From Marinomonas sp. CT5 (lineage in GTDB: Bacteria; Pseudomonadota; Gammaproteobacteria; Pseudomonadales; Marinomonadaceae): a stretch of 64,000 nucleotides of DNA. Shown one piece after another: positions 57,300 to 64,000 of the stretch (position 1 is the stretch's first letter; the number at the start of each line of letters is the position of its first letter). The DNA lies in NCBI RefSeq assembly GCF_018336975.1, contig NZ_CP025572.1:2877271-2941270 (forward strand). The letters are read 5' to 3'. The position numbers were made by a program, and so were the translations under genes. The notes under the pieces are model-generated. The model did no database searches, was not told where the DNA came from, and worked only from the letters and a program-made list of their open reading frames with translations.

Positions 57300-59915
57300 A
57301 TGGATATCACAAAACACATAAATACCCTTCCCTTTATGGCCGACCTTGACGCAGAACTCGCATCATCGTTAATTGACCTCGCATCCATCACTAATCTAAA
57401 AGCAGGTGACATTCTGGCCAAACAGTTCGAGATTGGTCAAAACATATATTTCCTTTTAGAAGGCGAAGTGGCTATTTCTGTTCCACTGCAAGATACAGGC
57501 AAATCTTATAACGTTGGCACCATAAGTAACCCACTTTCACCAATTGGCTGGTCTGCTTTTCGCCACCCTTCTCGCTATGCTACAACATTCACGGCGACCA
57601 AATCTTCTAAATTGATTACTTGGCCAATTGTTGAGTTACAAAAAATACTCGATGCGAATTTACTCTTTGCTAGCCAGTTTTTACAGTTTGTCTACCAAGA
57701 ATCGTTACCAGTATTAACCAATGTACAAAACCAAACTCGCCCATTCTTTTCCAATGAGTCATTAGCTTTTGAAGAAACTCGCCCACTAATTGACTCAGAA
57801 ACCCAAATTCACGCGCTAAAAGACGCAACCAGCTTACTGAGTTATGCACCATTTTGTGAAACTTTCACCCAAGCAGAGATACACGCCTTAGCCAAAAAGT
57901 CATCAATTTTATTAGCTCATCAAGGCGATATATTAAGCCAACAAGATCAACCTGCAGATGGTCTATACATCCTAATTAAAGGCAAAATTATTGTCAGTTA
58001 TCAAACCGACACAGGGGATGTTATTACCACCCGAACAATTGCAAGAAAAGGTACCGTTCTCGCTTGGGCCACACAAGACACTATGATGAAAAATCGTACG
58101 TCGATTATTTCCTCCAGAGACAGCAGCGTTTTATTTATAAAGCGTGATGACCTGTTGGAAATATTCAAAGATAACCCTAAATTTTCAGTAAAATATTTAT
58201 ATCGACTTATTTGGTTAATTGGTACTCATTTACTCGCTGCGAGAATGCGCTATCTTTCACAAATAGCCAATGATGAAGTGCTAGCTGTGAGTAATGTAAT
58301 TGATCAAAACGCAGCTCTATTACCAGTGAGTTCCCCTCTTTATAAAGTCAGTGAATTACTCAAAAGTGCCATTACCACGGATGAAGCATTTGGAGTCCTG
58401 TACAAATGTCTGCATTTTGGTTGTGTTTTAGAAAGAACCATTTCAGGAATGTGCTTGGATATTCTTAAAGACTTACAGCGTGAAAATGCATTTTATCGTC
58501 ATCTACAAAATGTCTATGACACCATTAATAGCTTACCGAAAGACACACCAGCATTAGACGCCAGACGTTTAAGCACAGAACTATTTAACCAAGCTTTCCA
58601 ACAAGTTCCTTATGTTATAAAAGGGCTGGAGAACTTACCGAAGAAAGCGGGTTCGTTGTTTATTTATAACCACTTGCTGGGCTCTCCAACCAACCGTCTA
58701 CCAAATGGTTTTCGCTTTTCTATGGATGCGCAATTTATTGGTACCATGATCATTGATAAAGAATACGGCATATCTGGACAACGAGTAGTACGTCGCAGTA
58801 AAGAAAGCGAATTTTGGCGCGATGATTTTTATAGCCGCTTTGGCAACATCTTTATTAATAGTTGGGAAGGGCTGACTAAAGACACACTAGAATACGATGA
58901 ATTTATCAAGCAATCCCAAGATACTCTACGCCAAAACTTCCCATTGATGATATCTCCAGAAGGACAAAGTTTTGGTACTCACCAATCCCCTGGAGCGCTT
59001 CTACCCCATGCTTTTGAGTTAGCAGGCTCTATGAATGATGAAGAGCCTTGGATTGTGCCAGTTGTAGTAGCAAACTTTGATAAACGTGCCGATCATAACC
59101 TTTATACGGTTATCATCAAGCCCGCCTTTAAACTGTCTACTAGAGTGGATTATAAAGATAAGAAAGCGCTGAACAAATTCCTGCTTTCCTACCAAGAAGA
59201 ATACAAAGGCTATGTTAATGAAGCCGTTGAGCTTTCAAGAGAAATCCGCCAATACCCTATATTTAGTGGAAAAAAAGGCTATCGTTCTAATGTCATGAGC
59301 CTAAACCAAATTGATGTGGAATTTGAATCAGATGTTCGAGAGCTTGAATTCCACCTCGCCTATCAAGAATACAAAGAGCAACCCGTAGCTTTCTATGGTT
59401 CATCCACTGTGCGCTCATGGAATGACTTTACAAACAATTTCAGAGACAAAAACGCTGTTAATTTAGGATTTAGTGGTGCAACTTTGGAAGCTTGTGTCTA
59501 TTATTTTGAGCGTATCATCTTGCCTCACAAACCTCGTTCTATGGTTATTTATGCCGGTGATAACGATATTGGTAACCATCATGACAGCAACAAAGTCGTC
59601 GACCTCTACATTGAGTTACTACAAAAGATAGACCGCTATTTACCTGGAATTCCGGTGACTTTGATCAGCATAAAATGCAGTCCAACACGGCTAAAGGTTC
59701 GCTCCACAATAGAGCAAACCAACAAACAACTAATACGACTTGCAAAAACACGTCCGAACACTCAATACGTGGACTTATTTTCAACCTTGCTCGATAAAAA
59801 CGGAGAGATTAAAGAAAACCTGTTTGAAGGAGATAAACTCCATTTGAATGAAAAAGCCTATGCACTTTGGACCAAAAAGCTACTTGAAACAGAAAGTTTT
59901 ATCTTTAACAAATAA
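57300..59915 (+). CDS. fusion: two cNMP-binding domains, acyltransferase-like region, SGNH hydrolase
   Basis: An 871-residue protein with no signal peptide. Residues about 10-125 and 182-300 are cyclic-nucleotide-binding (CAP_ED) folds: GDILAKQFEIGQNIYFLLEG in the first, GDILSQQDQPADGLYILIKG in the second. A helical linker follows (300-440). Residues about 440-650 look like a PlsC-type acyltransferase (FIYNHLLGSP, SPEGQS in place of EGTR). Residues 690-871 are an SGNH hydrolase: GSST at 700-703 with Ser702, GDND near 752-755, and Asp845/His848 in DKLHLN. It may be a lipid-modifying enzyme controlled by a nucleotide; this is inference. Ribosome site GAGG. A terminator follows. Confidence 0.75.
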   Translation: MDITKHINTLPFMADLDAELASSLIDLASITNLKAGDILAKQFEIGQNIYFLLEGEVAISVPLQDTGKSYNVGTISNPLSPIGWSAFRHPSRYATTFTATKSSKLITWPIVELQKILDANLLFASQFLQFVYQESLPVLTNVQNQTRPFFSNESLAFEETRPLIDSETQIHALKDATSLLSYAPFCETFTQAEIHALAKKSSILLAHQGDILSQQDQPADGLYILIKGKIIVSYQTDTGDVITTRTIARKGTVLAWATQDTMMKNRTSIISSRDSSVLFIKRDDLLEIFKDNPKFSVKYLYRLIWLIGTHLLAARMRYLSQIANDEVLAVSNVIDQNAALLPVSSPLYKVSELLKSAITTDEAFGVLYKCLHFGCVLERTISGMCLDILKDLQRENAFYRHLQNVYDTINSLPKDTPALDARRLSTELFNQAFQQVPYVIKGLENLPKKAGSLFIYNHLLGSPTNRLPNGFRFSMDAQFIGTMIIDKEYGISGQRVVRRSKESEFWRDDFYSRFGNIFINSWEGLTKDTLEYDEFIKQSQDTLRQNFPLMISPEGQSFGTHQSPGALLPHAFELAGSMNDEEPWIVPVVVANFDKRADHNLYTVIIKPAFKLSTRVDYKDKKALNKFLLSYQEEYKGYVNEAVELSREIRQYPIFSGKKGYRSNVMSLNQIDVEFESDVRELEFHLAYQEYKEQPVAFYGSSTVRSWNDFTNNFRDKNAVNLGFSGATLEACVYYFERIILPHKPRSMVIYAGDNDIGNHHDSNKVVDLYIELLQKIDRYLPGIPVTLISIKCSPTRLKVRSTIEQTNKQLIRLAKTRPNTQYVDLFSTLLDKNGEIKENLFEGDKLHLNEKAYALWTKKLLETESFIFNK

Positions 59916-59942
59916 AATCCAAGACCTTCAAAGTCTAACAAT

Positions 59943-59994
59943 GCTCTAAATGAAGTGACGCTCTAATAGATCACATCATTTAGAGCGTTTTTTT
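59943..59994 (+). terminator. intrinsic terminator after the fusion gene
   Basis: A perfect 11-base stem GCTCTAAATGA / TCATTTAGAGC, a loop of about 22 bases, then seven T residues. The loop repeats GCTCTAA, so a second pairing is possible. Confidence 0.8.
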
Positions 59995-59998
59995 AGAG

Positions 59999-60262
59999 TC
60001 AAATTAATGCGCTAACAACCTCTTTTAAACCAAGCAAAATCAACATGCTCCCCATTACTCTATCAACCCAAACCGTATGACGGCGTAACCATGAAAGTAT
60101 CGGGCCACACGTCAACAACAAGGCCGCAATGACATACCGTATCAATCGCGACGAGCACACCCCATAATTGAAAATTGATCAAAGCGTTTATTTCGGCGGA
60201 AACCAATTTAAGGGCGACACACTAATAAAAAACATGACTACGTATTGACCTTTTTTCTAAAA
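59999..60262 (-). pseudogene. decayed LysE/RhtB-family exporter fragment
   Basis: On the minus strand the end of a LysE-type exporter is readable: IAALLLTCGPILSWLRRHTV, then WVDRVMGSMLILLGLKEVVS, ending with a TGA at 59999-60001. Upstream pieces lie in other frames (INFQLWGVLVAIDTVCH; YVVMFFISVSPLNWFPPK followed by a stop), so at least one frameshift and a stop codon interrupt it. The N-terminal half is gone. Together with the mini-ORF and hairpin before dapA, it accounts for the gene-poor stretch 59916-60484. Confidence 0.65.
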
Positions 60263-60315
60263 AAGGCCAGCATAGAGAAACAAACTATATTTCAGCAAAG
60301 ATTTACCATTACCCT

Positions 60316-60396
60316 ATGAATAACAACATCTTAAATAAACGCAACGGCGATAAACGTAAGGCTAAAAAGCTTTGCGACGCTGACGTGTGGAATTAA
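60316..60396 (+). CDS. lysine-rich mini-ORF before dapA (possible leader peptide)
   Basis: ATG to TAA gives 26 residues: MNNNILNKRNGDKRKAKKLC followed by DADVWN. Five are Lys and two Arg, clustered at 8-18. It ends 16 bases before the start of a long hairpin that precedes dapA. No ribosome site is obvious. A leader peptide that senses charged tRNA-Lys would suit the gene downstream, but chance is a real alternative. Confidence 0.3.
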   Translation: MNNNILNKRNGDKRKAKKLCDADVWN

Positions 60397-60411
60397 GACT
60401 TATATAACTCC

Positions 60412-60466
60412 CCGGCAGCATTCTTGCTGACGGTTCCTCTTTCCTTTTCAGCAGAATGCATACCGG
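60412..60466 (+). promoter_or_regulatory. long hairpin in the dapA leader
   Basis: GCATTCTTGCTGA (60418-60430) pairs with TCAGCAGAATGC (60448-60459), one bulged T, and CCGG on both outer sides extends it. It ends just before the GAGG ribosome site of dapA. The GCTGACG in its left arm also occurs at 60379-60385, so the right arm could pair with either copy. There is no T run, so it is not a plain terminator. Confidence 0.5.
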
Positions 60467-60484
60467 CCCAAATGAGGCGACAGT

Positions 60485-61357
60485 ATGTTTTACGGTGCAA
60501 TCACAGCATTAATTACTCCTTTTAAAAATGGTCAATTAGACGAAGACGCATTGCGTAAAATTGTTCGTTGGCAAATTGATCAAGGTATCAATGGCTTAGT
60601 TCCAGTGGGCACCACTGGCGAATCTCCAACATTAAGCGAACACGAACACAAACGTGTGATTGAAATTACTGTTCAAGAAACCAACAAAGCAGTTCCTGTT
60701 CTTGCTGGTGCAGGCTCTAACAACCCTGTTGAAGCCGTCAACTATTCAGAATATGCCTATCAAGCTGGCGCTGATGCAACGTTACATGTAGCCGGTTACT
60801 ACAATCGTCCAAACCAAACAGGCTTATACGAACACTTCAAATACGTCCATGACAACAGCAAGCTTCCTATTATTCTTTACAACATTCCACCACGGTCAGT
60901 TGTCGGACTGGAAGTTAGTACATTGGCTCGCTTAGCTGAATTACCACGAGTCATTGGTGTAAAAGATGCCACTGGAGACTTGACACGCCCTATACGAGAA
61001 CGTGCATTAATTAATAAGCCTTTCAATTTTTTAAGTGGCGACGATGTCACTTCAGTGGCTTATAACATCGGTGGTGGCAATGGCTGCATTTCGGTTGCCT
61101 CCAACGTTGCACCAAAACAAATAGTAGAGCTACATCGCCTATGTCGTGAAGGTAAATACGAGGAAGCAGCACAATTGCAAGACAAACTCTTTGCCTTACA
61201 TTGCGCACTCTTTATCGAGCCTAATCCAGCAGGAGCAAAATACGCGATGTCACTATTAGGCCTTTGCACTGAAGAATGTCGCTTACCAATGGTGCCTTTG
61301 CAAGACAGTACAAAAGCCACCATTCGCCGCATTATGGAAGAACTGGAACTTATCTAA
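60485..61357 (+). CDS. dapA: 4-hydroxy-tetrahydrodipicolinate synthase
   Basis: A 290-residue class I aldolase that condenses pyruvate with aspartate semialdehyde in the lysine/diaminopimelate pathway. Schiff-base Lys160 is in VIGVKDATGD; Tyr132 and Arg137 are in YNIPPR; Thr43/Thr44 are in GTTGES. All are one position from the E. coli numbering. HVAGYYNRPNQTGLYEHF (from 101) has Ala-Gly where most DapA have Thr-Pro before YYN. Ribosome site GAGG. It is followed by a terminator. Confidence 0.93.
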   Translation: MFYGAITALITPFKNGQLDEDALRKIVRWQIDQGINGLVPVGTTGESPTLSEHEHKRVIEITVQETNKAVPVLAGAGSNNPVEAVNYSEYAYQAGADATLHVAGYYNRPNQTGLYEHFKYVHDNSKLPIILYNIPPRSVVGLEVSTLARLAELPRVIGVKDATGDLTRPIRERALINKPFNFLSGDDVTSVAYNIGGGNGCISVASNVAPKQIVELHRLCREGKYEEAAQLQDKLFALHCALFIEPNPAGAKYAMSLLGLCTEECRLPMVPLQDSTKATIRRIMEELELI

Positions 61358-61377
61358 AATTAATTTAAAAGAACCAT

Positions 61378-61410
61378 AAAAAAGCCCGCATCTAAGAGCG
61401 GGCTATTTTA
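61378..61410. terminator. bidirectional terminator between dapA and the GlsB-like gene
   Basis: A six-base GC stem GCCCGC / GCGGGC extended by TA pairs, A run before and TATTTTAT after, between two convergent genes. Confidence 0.85.
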
Positions 61411-61425
61411 TCAATAAAGTCTTAT

Positions 61426-61665
61426 CTAGGATTTGGCGAGCCGAACAACATAAAGCAATATAATGGCACCTACAGTTGCCGTAACAAGCGAACCCAAAAA
61501 GCTCCCTGCATACAAACCGAGCAATTGAAAAGTAAAACCACCAATAAAAGAACCCACTACGCCAATAACAATATTACCAATCAAACCAAAGCCGCCACCT
61601 TTTACAAGCTGACCTGCTAACCAACCCGCCAAGGCACCAATAAACAAAAAAGCTAAGATCTCCAT
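61426..61665 (-). CDS. GlsB/YeaQ/YmgE family membrane protein
   Basis: A 79-residue protein with three membrane helices and glycine-rich turns: GALAGWLAGQLVKGGGFGLIGN, IVIGVVGSFIGGF, and TATVGAIILLYVVRL. This is the transglycosylase-associated (GlsB/YeaQ) family, often stress-induced, of unknown mechanism. Ribosome site AAGGAT precedes the ATG. It is monocistronic. Confidence 0.92.
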   Translation of the reverse strand: MEILAFLFIGALAGWLAGQLVKGGGFGLIGNIVIGVVGSFIGGFTFQLLGLYAGSFLGSLVTATVGAIILLYVVRLAKS

Positions 61666-61902
61666 AAAATGATCCTTATATTATGTAATTGACAGTCATT
61701 TAGACTAGCACCTATTGGCTGAACAACCTAGAAAAGCAACCAAAAGCCCTTTACTACTACCCCATATATTCTTTTTTCTGTTACTTTGTCATGAAAGTGC
61801 CAAGCTTTTTCAAGCAATATTGATAGCATGTATTTCAAACAACCAATGCGTACAGTAAATCCTTCAAACATGATCAAGTTATACTTCGATGAGGAAAATT
61901 AG

Positions 61903-62586
61903 ATGAGCAAGGTACATTTTGTCGGCGGTGAAAAAGGCGGCGTAGGAAAATCTATGACTGCTCGTGTTTTAGCACAGTTTTATATTGATACAGATCGACC
62001 TTTTTTAGGTTTTGATTGCGATGCTTCTCACAGTACTTTTTCACGTTTTTATAGCGAATTCGCCTCTCCAATTTTAATAGGAGAAGAAGACAGTCTCGAT
62101 GGTATGTTAGCCGCTATTGAAGAATACCCTGATCGAGACTTAATAATTGACCTCGCTGCTCAAGCAGCACAACCATTGGGAAAATGGATTGAAGAAACCG
62201 ATGTATTTGGTTTGCTAGATGAGATGGGGTATCAAGTCTGTTTATGGCATGTTATGGACGATGGCGCCGACTCAGTAATACTTCTGGATAATTTGCTGGA
62301 GCGTTACACTCAACCATCGGTTGATTTTGTCGTCGTGCAAAACTTAGGACGCGGAACAGACTTCTCACGCTTCCAAAAATCTGACACGTTTCACAAAGTC
62401 ATTAATCGCGAAGCATTAATCATCGAGCTACCCAAACTGCAAAGTAAGTTAACGCAAAAAATAGACTTCAACAACAGCAGCTTTTGGGCTGTAGCAAACG
62501 ATAAAAGCATTATGAACATTGCCGAAAGACAACGAATGAAAGTCTGGCTACGTAATACTTACGAGCAATTAGCTCAGCTTGGTTAA
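61903..62586 (+). CDS. orphan ParA/MinD-type ATPase
   Basis: A 227-residue P-loop ATPase with the deviant Walker A motif KGGVGKS (11-17, signature Lys11) and a switch I-like DCDASHSTFSRF. LIIDLAAQAAQPLGKWIEE takes the place of the usual Walker B D-x-P region. No ParB, MinE or mobilisation gene adjoins it. The sequence resembles mobilisation-type ParA proteins more than chromosomal ParA. Ribosome site GAGGAAA. Function unknown. Confidence 0.8.
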   Translation: MSKVHFVGGEKGGVGKSMTARVLAQFYIDTDRPFLGFDCDASHSTFSRFYSEFASPILIGEEDSLDGMLAAIEEYPDRDLIIDLAAQAAQPLGKWIEETDVFGLLDEMGYQVCLWHVMDDGADSVILLDNLLERYTQPSVDFVVVQNLGRGTDFSRFQKSDTFHKVINREALIIELPKLQSKLTQKIDFNNSSFWAVANDKSIMNIAERQRMKVWLRNTYEQLAQLG

Positions 62587-62620
62587 TAGTTTTGATTGCT
62601 TTGAGTAACGAAGAAGGCAT

Positions 62621-62654
62621 AAAAGGGCGACTGCCTAGCAGTAGCCCTTTTTTT
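62621..62654. terminator. terminator after the ParA-like gene
   Basis: A stem AAAGGGC-ACTGC / GCAGT-GCCCTTT with one mismatched pair and a three-base loop, then seven T residues. The A run on the other side also serves the convergent gene. Confidence 0.88.
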
Positions 62655-62680
62655 AGGACGAGACAAGACACACAGTCGAA

Positions 62681-63544
62681 TTATTCTTGCACATCCATAT
62701 ACTTGTTCGCCCACTCACGATTTTCTTCCAAAGTAGAGTAGCGTGTAGACAACTCTGAAGCATTTAACGTCCCTTCAGCAATACCTCGCTGCTCACGCAA
62801 GCAATCATAAGTTGCTTTAATTGCTGCAAAATACGCTGCATGGCCATTTACAACAATACGAACACCATTCCTTGCAAGACGTTCACGATCGCGTAATTCA
62901 GGATTATCGTAAGCAACAAGCATGATAGGAATAGTGATGTGCTGGCTAATTTCTTCCAAATGAGCAAAATCACGAATACCAACCATACAAATACCGTCAA
63001 CACCCACCTCTTGATAAGCCTTAACACGAGCAATCGTCTCTTCCGTCGTCAATTGACCCGCGTTAGTACGAGCAATAATGCTCATAATAGGGTCAATACG
63101 AGCCTCCAAGGCTGCTTTTAATTTACCAACCGCTTCTTCAACTGGAATCAAATCCGTAGACTTATGGCCATACTTGGCTGGTAGCAAGGTATCTTCAATA
63201 GTTAAAGCGGCAACGCCGGCACGTTCAAGCTCAACAATAGTACGCATGACATTGAGTGCGTTACCGTAACCATGATCAGCATCAGCAATAATTGGCAAAC
63301 GGGCAACGCGACCAATTCGAGTCGCTTGCTCGGTAAATTCACTCAGGGTAATCAACGCAAAGTCTGGAGCAGCCAAAACCTGCAGAGAAGCAACAGACCC
63401 ACCTAAAATACCAACTTCAAAGCCAAGATCTGCTGCAATTCGAGCTGACATAGGATCAAAAGTAGAAGCGGTGTAATAACACTGACCACTTGCGAGTAAT
63501 GCCCGAAAATCATTGCGCAAATCATGCTGGGAAGGTGTTGCCAT
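62681..63544 (-). CDS. oxaloacetate decarboxylase, PEP mutase/isocitrate lyase superfamily
   Basis: A 287-residue protein, the same length as Pseudomonas aeruginosa PA4872, the founding soluble oxaloacetate decarboxylase of this superfamily. Much of the sequence agrees with it from memory: [50 protein letters not shown]. The enzyme needs a divalent metal and turns oxaloacetate into pyruvate and CO2. Ribosome site AGGAG, six bases before the ATG. It is monocistronic. Confidence 0.9.
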   Translation of the reverse strand: MATPSQHDLRNDFRALLASGQCYYTASTFDPMSARIAADLGFEVGILGGSVASLQVLAAPDFALITLSEFTEQATRIGRVARLPIIADADHGYGNALNVMRTIVELERAGVAALTIEDTLLPAKYGHKSTDLIPVEEAVGKLKAALEARIDPIMSIIARTNAGQLTTEETIARVKAYQEVGVDGICMVGIRDFAHLEEISQHITIPIMLVAYDNPELRDRERLARNGVRIVVNGHAAYFAAIKATYDCLREQRGIAEGTLNASELSTRYSTLEENREWANKYMDVQE

Positions 63545-63767
63545 AAAATACTCCTAAAGAATGTCACTAACTTTCATATAGTGTAAATGGCGCAGATTAT
63601 AACCCCCTTGCGGACTTGCTTCATCTAATTCAGACCAAATGGTTAGGTTTTGTAAGTAAACTACATAGCAAAAGATCTATATCTTCAAGAAATATAGAGG
63701 CTTACTCAAAAAAGAAAAAATCAGGGATATGAATTAGACCAGCATGAAATGATTAGGACCAACCTAT

Positions 63768-63807
63768 AAAAAACGAAAGGCTCACCCATTTTCATAGGCA
63801 AGCCTTT
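63768..63807 (-). terminator. terminator of the tannase-like gene
   Basis: On the minus strand, AAAGGCT and AGCCTTT form a seven-base stem followed by CGTTTTTT. It lies 17 bases after the stop codon. The 220 bases between it and the decarboxylase gene show nothing else I can name. Confidence 0.75.
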
Positions 63808-63823
63808 AGATCAGAAAGGCGTA

Positions 63824-64000
63824 TTACATGCTTTGAGGAGTTTTACACGAAAAGCTACTTGCACTTTCTACATTGCCTTTGCCATCGTACATGGCAACAC
63901 TTGGATAAGGACAAAGAGGTCTGGTACGCGTCGCACTCCAAGATGCAGGTATTTCCTTGTTAACACCACCTGGGTTCCCTTCGCCGCGCGCAGAAGCAAT
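63824..64000 (-). CDS. tannase/feruloyl esterase-like protein, C-terminal end
   Basis: The last 58 codons of a gene that begins beyond the window. ARGEGNPGGVNKEIPASW, then TRPLCPYPSVAMYDGKGNVE, and SASSFSC fit the C-terminus of the tannase/feruloyl-esterase family (usual end: RPLCPYPxxAxYxGxGDxxxAxSFxC). Family members hydrolyse ester bonds of plant phenolics and are usually secreted. The active-site serine and the signal peptide lie outside the window. Confidence 0.8.
   Translation of the reverse strand: MASARGEGNPGGVNKEIPASWSATRTRPLCPYPSVAMYDGKGNVESASSFSCKTPQSM

Noticed and set aside
60297-60484. Lysine riboswitch before dapA
   Set aside because: The region is about 190 bases, but the conserved core segments of the lysine aptamer are not recognisable, and the visible structure is a single long hairpin.

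Overview
The window looks like chromosome of a marine gammaproteobacterium, most probably an Oceanospirillales member close to Marinomonas. This rests on the moderately AT-rich composition, the housekeeping proteins (RapA, RdgC, Prc, MiaB-YbeZ-YbeY-CorC-Lnt, LeuS-LptE-HolA, FabV as enoyl reductase) and a PA4872-type oxaloacetate decarboxylase. The genus is inferred from remembered family resemblance; no search was possible. I saw no rRNA, tRNA, CRISPR array, intact transposase or prophage.

Layout. 1-9000: the C-terminal part of a pitrilysin/insulinase-type (M16) protease, a small secreted protein, fabV, a glycosyltransferase, a DUF1289 protein, a YeeN-type YebC regulator, a PLP aminotransferase and a YihG-like acyltransferase. 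9100-15800: a regulatory block with a BaeSR-like two-component pair, an AEC-family carrier and a DctB/DctD-like pair, all on one strand. 15840-17570: an iron-stress module with Fur-box-like sites, an AraC/PchR-like regulator and a flavodoxin. 17640-26820: a DUF3301 protein, a chemoreceptor, gltX, xni, a DUF4139-like secreted protein, tolC and an M18 aminopeptidase. 26900-38000: prc, ybfE-like, tdk, rdgC, a zinc-type CDF transporter, rmuC, yigZ-like, rapA and rluA.

38000-40300 is the accessory part. A GC-rich palindrome and a decayed HigA-type antitoxin precede four tandem small membrane proteins. These belong to one family I do not recognise and fall into two alternating subtypes (A-B-A-B). 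40300-45500 holds a DUF6151 protein, a histone-deacetylase-like amidohydrolase, an HPt protein with a degenerate HD-GYP domain, an EVE-domain protein, a double OmpA-domain protein and a probable outer-membrane barrel protein.

45650-55770 is the conserved miaB-ybeZ-ybeY-corC-lnt / leuS-lptE-holA block: tRNA modification, ribosome maturation, lipoprotein acylation, LPS export and the DNA polymerase clamp loader. 55800-59920 holds a 2OG-Fe(II) oxygenase-like protein, a flavin-reductase-like protein and an 871-residue fusion of two cyclic-nucleotide-binding domains, an acyltransferase-like region and an SGNH hydrolase. 59920-64000 holds a decayed LysE-type exporter, a dapA gene with a lysine-rich mini-ORF and a hairpin in front of it, a GlsB/YeaQ membrane protein, an orphan ParA-type ATPase, the oxaloacetate decarboxylase and the C-terminal end of a tannase/feruloyl-esterase-like protein.

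The best candidates for something undescribed are the A-B-A-B membrane-protein array and the cNMP-acyltransferase-SGNH fusion. Next come the possible dapA leader and the degenerate HPt-HD protein.
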